Origin: Ulvibacterium sp.
GTDB taxonomy: Bacteria > Bacteroidota > Bacteroidia > Flavobacteriales > Flavobacteriaceae
NCBI RefSeq assembly: GCF_028285715.1
Contig: NZ_JANQOO010000021.1
Coordinates: forward strand, 310,001 to 374,000
Reading direction: 5' to 3'
Length of the DNA: 64,000 nucleotides
Positions 34,530-42,532 of this stretch are shown here, piece after piece (position 1 is the first letter of the stretch; each line of letters starts with the position of its first letter). Position numbers and translations under genes: made by a program. The notes beneath the pieces were generated by a model that had not been told where the DNA came from, made no database searches, and saw only the letters and a list, made by a program, of their open reading frames with translations.

Positions 34530-35636
34530 ATGAAAAAAGTTATCCATATTCACTCAGATATTAAATTCATATTAGATAACGAAAGGTATTTGGGCGATTT
34601 TTTTGATAACGAATTAATAATTTTGGATACTAAAAATTCAGTTAATAAGGAATATCATTACAAAGCCCTATTTTTTGAGCCTAGTCCAGAGAACTTAAAC
34701 AAAATTGTAGCAATAGTCAATACCGTGGATATACTCGTCCTCTACAATTTAGACTTTTTTAAAAGTCAAATTGTGAATTGTGTGGATAAAAGAGTTAAGA
34801 TTATCTGGCGTTTTTTTGGCACTGAGTTATATACGCGTAAACTCCATCTGTATCTTAGCCCAAAATCCAAACCTTTTATGATTTCCAAATTGATTAAGGG
34901 AAAGATAAAATATTTTTTTCGTTTCTTTTTTGGTAAAGAAAGAATGTTTTACAAAGCGGTAAGACGTTCAGACATTATTACGGGTATTTTTGAAGAAGAG
35001 TATGAATATTTAAAACAACATTTTAGTTATCTACCGAAGTTTATACCACTTTCTTTAGATAATCAAATACATTGTAAAAAGATTGATTTCGATTCGGAAT
35101 ATCCCAAAAAGAATTGTTTGGTCATAGGTAACAGTAGGTCATATTACAATAACCATTTAGACATTTTGGAATTGGCAGGGACATGTAATCAACATAAGAA
35201 AATAAATATTACATTACTATTTAATTATGGCGCAGAACAGGCCTATACCAATGAAGTACGGAGAAAGGCTGCTGTTTTGCCACAAGTTGATTTAATAGAA
35301 TCTTTCATTCCATTTAATGAGTTTATAAGCTTTTATGGGCAAATAGCGGCCGTTGTTATCAATAGTTATCGGCAACTGGCTCTTGGAAATATTTTCTTGG
35401 CATTTTATAAAGGGGTTAAGGTTTATCTAAATAAAAATAATCCTACATATTTGTGGCTCAAAAAAGAGGGGATGTTTATCTATGAGGTAGAAGATCTTAA
35501 AAACGATTTAGAAACTGGACAGATTTACTTGGCCAAAAAGGAAATACTTCATAATCTAAATTGTATGAAAAATCTTGAAGACTCAAAAACTACTCTTAAT
35601 TTCCAATCACAGATAATTCAGGTATTGGATAAATAG
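34530..35636 (+). CDS. WecF-like (GT56) 4-amino-4,6-dideoxyhexose transferase
   Basis: A 368-residue protein resembling TDP-Fuc4NAc:lipid II transferase. Visible matches are the IIWRFFGTELY segment, LVIGNSRSYYNNHLDIL, corresponding to the WecF GNS..NNH motif, and YRQLALGNIFLAFYKGVKVYL near the C-terminus. It would add the dTDP-4-amino sugar made by RfbA, RfbB and the DegT enzyme encoded upstream. The agreement between sugar pathway and transferase family strengthens both calls. A divergent GT-B fold enzyme with another donor is the alternative. Confidence 0.7.
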   Translation: MKKVIHIHSDIKFILDNERYLGDFFDNELIILDTKNSVNKEYHYKALFFEPSPENLNKIVAIVNTVDILVLYNLDFFKSQIVNCVDKRVKIIWRFFGTELYTRKLHLYLSPKSKPFMISKLIKGKIKYFFRFFFGKERMFYKAVRRSDIITGIFEEEYEYLKQHFSYLPKFIPLSLDNQIHCKKIDFDSEYPKKNCLVIGNSRSYYNNHLDILELAGTCNQHKKINITLLFNYGAEQAYTNEVRRKAAVLPQVDLIESFIPFNEFISFYGQIAAVVINSYRQLALGNIFLAFYKGVKVYLNKNNPTYLWLKKEGMFIYEVEDLKNDLETGQIYLAKKEILHNLNCMKNLEDSKTTLNFQSQIIQVLDK

Positions 35637-35868
35637 TATTTAGGAAGAATACAATAATTTTAATAAAAAAAGAGAAAATAAATAGTTCTACAAATTTAGG
35701 TTGGGGATATTGTTGAATATTTGCTTGTTACTTCTTTTGAAAATGAAAATTCATCCTGCAAATTATTGGATTTGAGTTACAAAAGAGGTAATGTCCTTAT
35801 GGGTTGGGTAATTTTATACAAAAGAGTGAATTCTAATTCTCATTTCAGAGATAAAACTTAATATTTAG

Positions 35869-37110
35869 ATGCATATAATCTTCAATCGGTTATTTTATTT
35901 TACGCTATTCCTAGGCCTTTTTTTACCCACGAATAGCACTTTCTTTTTGCCATTGCCTGGGGTGTTATTGAGTATTAATCATTTCGCCTTTATTTTATTG
36001 CCCATAATCAATTTATTCTGTTATTCTCAGAATAGTGCAATAGTCAGAAACATTCGGTTAAAAAGAAATATTGTTCTTTTGATTATAGTTACTGTCTTTA
36101 CTGAAGTTATTGTTAAGAACCTTATGTACGGTCAGTCGTTTGGGGACAGTTTTAAGACCTTAAGGTGGGGATTGCCTATGTTTTCATCCCTAATTCTAAT
36201 TACTCAAGGAATAAGGGCCGATATTAGAATCGTATGGAATACGCTATTATTTGCAATTAGTGCTTCCGTAATAATATCTGTCCTTTCTTTGGTTATTAAT
36301 CTGCCTATTTACTACGAAATGGAAAGTGGCGCTGATGTATTAACGGAAACTCGTGGAAGATTGGGCAATGCGAACTTCTTTTTCGGGTTGATAGGCATGT
36401 ATCTATTAATTCAAGACAGGAATAATTGGTATAGTAAGGGAAAGTTGGTTAAAATCACTGCCATTCTGAGCATATTTGCGCTTATTCTAACTTTTAACAG
36501 AACCTTCTTGGCCCTATTATTTCTTGAGACCATTTTTTTATTGTGGGTCAAATTTGATGCCAAGAAGTTTCGAAAAATCGTATCATATGGCATTCTGGTA
36601 TTGCTGATTTTTTTTGGTGCATATTCCACTAATGAAACTATGAGAAATCAGATGGATAAAAGAATCTTCTCAATACTATTAGGAGAACAATCTATCGCCG
36701 AGGAAACTATCGAAGATAACAGAGACATAATATACTCCGCTGTGATAGAAAAAGTGACATCTGGATATTATGTTGTTGGATTGCCTTTTAAAACTCCAAT
36801 ATTTACTTGGCCCCCACGCTGGTCAACTGACGTAGAAAGGGATATTAGAGTCACCGATACGTCTGCTTTCACAATCCTGCTAAGATATGGTATCATACCT
36901 TTACTATTGAGTTTGCTTATTTTAAAGCAACTATATTCGTTTTCAAACAATCTGTTCTTTAGAACTATTCTGATCTTATACCTAATTGCTTCTTTAAACC
37001 TTGATATTATCTTACGGCTGAACTCAATTTTATTTATAGCATTAATTTTCTTTATCACAAGAGCTCAAATTCATGAACAAAATAGTATTCATAGCGAAGA
37101 CGGATATTAA
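35869..37110 (+). CDS. O-antigen/EPS polymerase (Wzy-like)
   Basis: A 413-residue polytopic membrane protein with about ten hydrophobic helices and one larger periplasmic loop (roughly residues 255-325, charged, containing PPRWSTDVERDIRVTDTSAF). This layout is that of Wzy/WaaL-family proteins, which have little sequence conservation. It should polymerise flipped repeat units. Its end overlaps the next glycosyltransferase by 38 bases. Confidence 0.75.
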   Translation: MHIIFNRLFYFTLFLGLFLPTNSTFFLPLPGVLLSINHFAFILLPIINLFCYSQNSAIVRNIRLKRNIVLLIIVTVFTEVIVKNLMYGQSFGDSFKTLRWGLPMFSSLILITQGIRADIRIVWNTLLFAISASVIISVLSLVINLPIYYEMESGADVLTETRGRLGNANFFFGLIGMYLLIQDRNNWYSKGKLVKITAILSIFALILTFNRTFLALLFLETIFLLWVKFDAKKFRKIVSYGILVLLIFFGAYSTNETMRNQMDKRIFSILLGEQSIAEETIEDNRDIIYSAVIEKVTSGYYVVGLPFKTPIFTWPPRWSTDVERDIRVTDTSAFTILLRYGIIPLLLSLLILKQLYSFSNNLFFRTILILYLIASLNLDIILRLNSILFIALIFFITRAQIHEQNSIHSEDGY

Positions 37111-38251
37111 TACGGACGGCAGAATTTTAAATGAATTAAGAATTCTAAAGGAATGGAACAAGAATATGGAAGTTGATCTTATTGTGTTTCCCGATAAAAA
37201 GGTGACCATTACTTTTGACGATTCCATTAGGTTACATCAAATTAACAACAGGCTAAGACATAATAAGTTTTTAAGGCTTTTTACCGTACTTGAATTTACT
37301 TATAAGGCTTTTAGATTATTAAGAAAATTGAAGCCTAGTATTATTCATGCCCAAGATTCTGCAATAATTCTTCCGGTACTATTGTACAAATTGTTATATC
37401 CCAAAAATCTATATTTAATTTATGATGATCATGAGGTGCCAAACGAAAACGAATCCTACTCTAAAAAAATCGTGGATGCGTTGGAAAATTTTTTGATACG
37501 AAATTCTGATGCGGTCATAATGGCAAACAAGGAGAGAATGGTCTATTTAAAAGAAAGGTTACAACTAACAAATAGTCTTTCATATTTTTTGAACCTACCC
37601 TATTTTGACTATAGTCCCGACATAGTCACGTCGTCATCATTGGAATCAAAATTGGGGGAACTGCAACAACTAAAAAAAGCGGGTACCCGTTTTATAATTC
37701 ATCAGGGGCCCCTAAAAATTGAAAGGGGAAGACAAAAAATGGCGGAATTTTGCAAAAAACTGCCCGAACCTTATGTAATCCTCTTATTGGGAGGTACGGA
37801 AACGGACTTTATTAAATTTAAAGAGGAATATGGGCTACAAAATGATAAATTCCTTTTTATAGGTCAGGTTAACTACGAAGTATTACCTTTATTCTGGAAA
37901 AAAAGTTGTGCCAGCATCGTAATGTACCTGCCCACATACACGAACAATAGACTTTGTGCGCCCAATAGGATGTATTTATCCTATTTTCTGGGTCTTCCGA
38001 TTATAGTGAATAAGGATAACCCAGTATTACATAGTTTTATAATCGATTATAGAGCAGGAGCATTTATTGAAGACTTTATGACAAATCCTGACATTGAATT
38101 TTTTAACCAATTGAATACCCTGGTAATTGAAGACACCTCCAAAGAAAGCCTTCTTACTAAAGAAAAGAACAAATTAATTGATTTGTATTCAGGTGTGATA
38201 GATAAAATGAACTCGGCCAAGCAAGAGAATTGGTTGACTGAGCGAAGCTAA
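37073..38251 (+). CDS. Family 4-like glycosyltransferase
   Basis: A 392-residue GT-B fold enzyme: N-terminal VFIAKTDINTDGRILNELRIL, HAQDSAIILPVLLYKLL and YDDHEVPNENESY, then C-terminal IIHQGPLKIERGRQ and donor-site region RLCAPNRMYLSYFLGLPII. A DxxE-type GT4 glutamate motif is not clearly seen. It adds one residue of the repeat unit. It is translationally overlapped with wzy. Confidence 0.8.
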   Translation: MNKIVFIAKTDINTDGRILNELRILKEWNKNMEVDLIVFPDKKVTITFDDSIRLHQINNRLRHNKFLRLFTVLEFTYKAFRLLRKLKPSIIHAQDSAIILPVLLYKLLYPKNLYLIYDDHEVPNENESYSKKIVDALENFLIRNSDAVIMANKERMVYLKERLQLTNSLSYFLNLPYFDYSPDIVTSSSLESKLGELQQLKKAGTRFIIHQGPLKIERGRQKMAEFCKKLPEPYVILLLGGTETDFIKFKEEYGLQNDKFLFIGQVNYEVLPLFWKKSCASIVMYLPTYTNNRLCAPNRMYLSYFLGLPIIVNKDNPVLHSFIIDYRAGAFIEDFMTNPDIEFFNQLNTLVIEDTSKESLLTKEKNKLIDLYSGVIDKMNSAKQENWLTERS

Positions 38252-38419
38252 TTGCTTAAAATTTTGATTTGTACGCCGGGAATCTATAAAAGAATTTAGT
38301 AATATGGGCAGAACGAGATAAAATATGTGGGTGCAAGGAAAAATTGCATTCAATGAATAACTTATATTACAAAATGTCATCAAAAGAATATCTTGGTGGT
38401 ATAAACACAGCTTAAGCCT

Positions 38420-39031
38420 ATGATTTCCTATACAAATCATGTAAAAGTAGTATTGGACGTTTTAGTCGCATTTTTGCTCTTATCCATATTCAGTCCTATC
38501 CTGATTATTTTGACTATCGGGTTATATTTTGCTAACAACGGGTCTCCTTTTTTTTTCCAACTCCGTCCGGGGCAAAACGGAAAGCTTTTTAGTATCATCA
38601 AGTTTAAAACTATGACGGACGAACGAGATGCCCAAGGAAAGCTCCTGCCTGATTCAGAGCGGCTTACACGTTTAGGGAAATTGGTCCGTAAATCTTCTTT
38701 GGACGAACTTCCTCAGTTGCTCAACGTGCTTAAAAGTGATATGAGCGTTGTTGGCCCTAGACCTTTGCTGCCGGAGTATCTGCCCCTTTATACTAAAAAT
38801 CAGGCTAGACGCCATGATGTACGGCCCGGTATTACCGGTTGGGCCCAAGTAAATGGTAGAAACGCCATAAGCTGGGAAGAAAAGTTTGATTTTGATGTTT
38901 GGTATGTAGAAAACCAATCTTTTACTTTGGATTTAAAAATACTTTTATTCACCATCAAAAAGGTGTTTGCCCGCGAAGGGGTAAACCAAACCGGGGAAGC
39001 GACCGCCACACCTTTTAAAGGAAACCTATGA
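38420..39031 (+). CDS. pglC: Initiating phosphosugar transferase (PglC-like)
   Basis: A 203-residue small monotopic phosphoglycosyl transferase: one N-terminal membrane segment (LVAFLLLSIFSPILIILTIG), then IIKFKTMTDERD, SSLDELPQLLNVLKSDMSVV, GPRPLLPEY and RPGITGWAQVNGRN. It moves a phospho-sugar from UDP to undecaprenyl phosphate to start the repeat unit. Short length and the following pglD gene suggest UDP-diNAcBac as donor. Its end overlaps pglD by four bases. Confidence 0.9.
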   Translation: MISYTNHVKVVLDVLVAFLLLSIFSPILIILTIGLYFANNGSPFFFQLRPGQNGKLFSIIKFKTMTDERDAQGKLLPDSERLTRLGKLVRKSSLDELPQLLNVLKSDMSVVGPRPLLPEYLPLYTKNQARRHDVRPGITGWAQVNGRNAISWEEKFDFDVWYVENQSFTLDLKILLFTIKKVFAREGVNQTGEATATPFKGNL

Positions 39032-39639
39032 TCAATATTTATGCGGCTAGCGGGCATGCCAAAGTTGTACTCGATATTGCAAAATCTATAGATTTACCAG
39101 TAGTAGGGGTTTATGATGACGATGTCTCCCTTCAGCAGATTGCTGGGTTTCACATTCAACAACCTCAAAAAGGGGTAAAGATTCCTAATATCATCATTGC
39201 CATAGGTAACAACGCTGTAAGGAAAACGATTGCACAGGGAAAAGACCTTACTTTGGCAGCCGGTTTGGTGCATCTTTCCGCACAAGTAGGGGGTGCGGTC
39301 TTTATTGGTAAAGGCAGCGTAGTGATGGCCAATGTAGTCATTAACAATTCGGCAAAAATAGGTGAAAACTGTATCCTTAATACTTCATCTGTTGTTGAGC
39401 ACGATTGTGAATTGGAAGACTTTGTGCATGTCTCCCCAAACGCTACCTTGGCGGGCGGGGTTAGCGTAGGGGAAGGCACCCATATAGGGGCAAATGCGGT
39501 CGTAATTCCCGGTATAAAAATCGGGAAATGGGCGGTTGTTGGAGCAGGTGCCGTTATCCTAAGGGATATTCCGGATTATGCAGTTGTGGTGGGCAACCCA
39601 GGAAAAATAATAAAATACGGGGGAGAAAAACGTGGATAA
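39028..39639 (+). CDS. pglD: UDP-amino-sugar N-acetyltransferase (PglD/NeuD family)
   Basis: A 203-residue left-handed beta-helix acyltransferase with an N-terminal Rossmann-like domain (INIYAASGHAKVVLDIAK) and hexapeptide repeats (HLSAQVGGAVFIGKGSVV through GKWAVVGAGAVILRDIPD). The catalytic His is likely in SSVVEHDCELED. It acetylates the 4-amino group of UDP-4-amino-4,6-dideoxy-GlcNAc. ATGA overlap with pglC. Directly downstream lies a decayed copy of the aminotransferase gene that would make its substrate. Confidence 0.9.
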   Translation: MINIYAASGHAKVVLDIAKSIDLPVVGVYDDDVSLQQIAGFHIQQPQKGVKIPNIIIAIGNNAVRKTIAQGKDLTLAAGLVHLSAQVGGAVFIGKGSVVMANVVINNSAKIGENCILNTSSVVEHDCELEDFVHVSPNATLAGGVSVGEGTHIGANAVVIPGIKIGKWAVVGAGAVILRDIPDYAVVVGNPGKIIKYGGEKRG

Positions 39640-39870
39640 CCCTAAATATGACTTTTTTATTCCCATAGGGGAAAGCAGTTAGGGTATGTAATAAAAGTCT
39701 TTCATACCAATTGGGCTGCTCCTTTGGAACTTAACATCCATGGGTTTGAAGAGGATTTGAAACATGTTTGGAAGTTAATATATTTAGTAAAGGTACTGCC
39801 TCTCTTCATCTGTGGTTGATTTATTCCTGCGTGGTACAAAATGATGAGGTTATCTAACGAACGTGCCTTT
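39632..39870 (+). pseudogene. Decayed pglE-type aminotransferase gene
   Basis: After pglD, frames broken by stops and frameshifts still read PIGESS, then HTNWAAPLELNIHGFEEDL (39703-39759), then in another frame SKGTASLHLWL and NDEVI. These match in order HIGSSEQ, RTNWIAPLGPNVTGFEGDL and SSGTAAIHLGL...GDEVL, residues 13-81 of the intact PglE-like protein at 47709-48836. The order pglC-pglD-pglE is the standard one, so this is the original pglE remnant, truncated by the beta-helix gene region. Confidence 0.7.
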
Positions 39871-39936
39871 TGTGGTAGTGTAGCCTTCATCCTAAATGTA
39901 GTCTTCTCCTTCTCATATAAGACCCGTAATATCGGT

Positions 39937-41601
39937 TTAATCTATGGTTGGACATGCCTCAAAAGGCATATTTATTTCTGTATATGACATAGTCGAAGGT
40001 GCGAGCACCGTTGATTTGCCGTCCGCATAAGTATTATTTGTGTCCAACTTAAAAGTACCGCTTACGGAACCTAAAGCCTTAATGGTATTGGTAGTGCCAA
40101 AAGTAGTATTAGCTATGGTAAGGCTTTCTAGACCACCGAACGCGGTAATTCCGTTTGCTTTCCATCTTCCACCGTGTCCACCTGTAAATCTGCTGTTTCT
40201 TATCTCTGCACCGGCAGGGCCGTTTTGGTTCTGGATTAAAACCTGTGTATACCAAGAGTCAAAAGGGTCATCGGGATGTCCCTCAAAGCTGCATCCGCAG
40301 ACCAGATTGTTTGTAGAACCGGTTGCACTACTGCTTGAAGCAATTACAAACAACCCTGCTGGATTTAAACCTCCCTTAGTAGCAGAAACCAGTTTTGGAT
40401 TGTCATTTGCGGCCGAAACAAATGTTGAATTTATCCAAGTGGTATTACCTATAAAACTCTTTACAGTCCTTCTTTGAGCATCCCTTACGGAAATGTTCTC
40501 GAACCAAAAGGACAGGGGTGAGTTACTTGTATCAAAACCGGGCGAATTAAGGGTTATACCACCTGCATCCTCGCCCCAAAGCCTAAAGAGGTCAGAATTT
40601 TTATATACAATTTGCGTAGTTTGGCTTGGGGTTTCTTGTGCACTTACCAAAAATCCATGTACCATTCCGGGGTTATCACCCGAACTTCCGTTGCTATTAA
40701 CACTTTCAAGATTATGGATGTTAACGTTATCGAACACAGATTGACCATATATACCTGGTTCATCGTATACAAGAATCCTTATTCCATTAGCATTGTCATG
40801 GATAACATCGTATATCTCTATGTTTTCAAAATGCACTCTCGACTTAATATCTATTGTACTGCCGGATTTATCGTTACCATCTATTTTTAGATTTCTTATA
40901 GTGGTCAATGAATTGCTATATTCTCTTTTATCAATGAAAAGCATCCAATGAACGTGCCCATTCCTGGTGATGGTGGAACCATTTAAATCGATGATCTGCG
41001 CCATGTTTTGGTCTAAGACAAGACTGCTGCTTATCAAATAGGTCTTATTAGGGTCCGAAGTAATGTCCGTTTCATTATCGAAGGCACTCTGTATTGCAGC
41101 AGTGTCATCGGTTATCCCATCCCCCACTGCACCGTATGATTGCAGGCTTGCTGCTTCGGGATTTTGCCTGGAGGAATTAACAATTACATCACCCTCTGAC
41201 ATTGTCGCAGTACCATCTCCATTATCCACCTCTACCGTATAAGTAAAAGTATCGGCGGTTTCCTCAGCATCGTTGCTGGTATCTGGGGAATTTGGAGTAT
41301 CCGGCGTATAGGTAATTGTGCTATTGTCATTGAGGGTTACCGTACCATTATCGGGTTGGGTTACATCGGTTATTGTGGCAGAATCCTCTTCATCTATACC
41401 ATCGTTGGCTAGAACATCCAACGTGGTACTTCCGCTGAGGGAAACAAAAAAGAAGTCGTCAACAACAAAACGACCCTGAATCCGGGTATCAGCAACTACG
41501 TACTCTGCCAACAAATCGGAGTCTTTGGAGCAAGACATACTTGACAATAAAATAATAAGAAGAGGTAACACTTTCAGTGGGGAGTTAGTGTCCAATATCA
41601 T
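39937..41601 (-). CDS. Secreted lipoprotein with cadherin-like domain and pectate-lyase-type beta helix
   Basis: A 554-residue lipoprotein (lipobox SMSC, Cys24). Residues about 55-145 form a bacterial Ig/cadherin-like repeat (LDVLANDGIDEED, TITYTPD, DTFTYTVEVDNGDGT). From about 150 the pectate_lyase_3 entry motif YGAVGDGITDDTAAIQSAF opens a right-handed parallel beta helix to the C-terminus. Such proteins cleave, epimerise or bind polysaccharides. It is encoded on the opposite strand inside the EPS locus beside broken pglE, so it may trim or shape the polymer, or be a later insertion. Catalytic residues cannot be assigned. Confidence 0.8.
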   Translation of the reverse strand: MILDTNSPLKVLPLLIILLSSMSCSKDSDLLAEYVVADTRIQGRFVVDDFFFVSLSGSTTLDVLANDGIDEEDSATITDVTQPDNGTVTLNDNSTITYTPDTPNSPDTSNDAEETADTFTYTVEVDNGDGTATMSEGDVIVNSSRQNPEAASLQSYGAVGDGITDDTAAIQSAFDNETDITSDPNKTYLISSSLVLDQNMAQIIDLNGSTITRNGHVHWMLFIDKREYSNSLTTIRNLKIDGNDKSGSTIDIKSRVHFENIEIYDVIHDNANGIRILVYDEPGIYGQSVFDNVNIHNLESVNSNGSSGDNPGMVHGFLVSAQETPSQTTQIVYKNSDLFRLWGEDAGGITLNSPGFDTSNSPLSFWFENISVRDAQRRTVKSFIGNTTWINSTFVSAANDNPKLVSATKGGLNPAGLFVIASSSSATGSTNNLVCGCSFEGHPDDPFDSWYTQVLIQNQNGPAGAEIRNSRFTGGHGGRWKANGITAFGGLESLTIANTTFGTTNTIKALGSVSGTFKLDTNNTYADGKSTVLAPSTMSYTEINMPFEACPTID

Positions 41602-42532
41602 GATAGGTTAAGAATTTTGTAGGTTTATTTTTCTATTTGGGTTAGATAAATTTATTTAAAAATTCTACGTCCTCGATAAAATTCATTTTTTTTTCGATGA
41701 ACTGCATTTTTTTATTACTACTGTACGGATGAACTTGTTGTTTTGGATGCCCAGATATTCTTTATTCGATGAACTGTAGTTTTTTTTAACATTTGTTTTA
41801 CAAAACATGAAGTCCATGTCCGCTTTCTATGTACCCATTTATACGGTAATGTAATCTAGGTAGTCCCCTTTTTTTGAATTGAGGTAATTCAATTCATGAC
41901 TTAAATTAAAAAGTTGATTTCTTGATTTAGCATCCCGAGGTCAGTAGGGAATCTTTGAAACAATATTTTAAGACAACCCAATAGGTGAGCCAAAGGAATG
42001 TTTTCCTACGATCTTTTTCAATTTGGAAAAAGTAATAGTTTGGGTGAAATTTCGGTATTAGCCCTACCAAACTTCTCAAATTTAAAACTTTACTTTATCT
42101 ACCTGAACTACAGCTAAATTGGAAATGTTAGATCCCACACTCTTTTTAGGGAGGTAAAAGTGCTTTTTCAAATTTGGGTAATCAGTTATGAAGAAGTAAA
42201 ACAAAAAAAGTAAATCAGTTTGAAATTAAACCATTTAATGAGGCTTCCAAATACTTGAACGTCTATATAAAAGTAGCCCTAGCTAGTTTGGACAAAGAAA
42301 GACGAGAATACTGGGGTATTATTTTAAATCTAGAATAAGGAAATTGCAATCATTGTGTGCCATTAAGATTACTCCCTATGCCCACTATACAAAAAACTGA
42401 AGCTTCAATTAATTTTAAAAGGAGTAACTCCCCAAAGTCTAGTTCTTCATTTTTTTGAATTCAGGAACAGTGTTTTTTTGAATGATTAATTCTTCAAAAA
42501 AGGACCTATTTATAGAAGCGGCATCAATAACC
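41602..42532. other. Long spacer with repeats and a gene remnant
   Basis: About 930 AT-rich bases. TTCGATGAACTG followed by a T run occurs twice (41693-41713 and 41765-41787), 72 bases apart. A GAATTGA / TCAATTC dyad lies near 41876-41895. On the + strand a frame without ATG ending at TAA 42338 translates to a plausible tail (NEASKYLNVYIKVALASLDK, REYWGIILNLE), perhaps a decayed gene. No intact gene was found. Confidence 0.3.

Noticed and set aside
42474-42501. TTTTTTGAA / TTCAAAAAA hairpin downstream of wzc
   Set aside because: Perfect 9-bp arms, but entirely A/T and with no T run after it on the - strand, so not a credible terminator for wzc.
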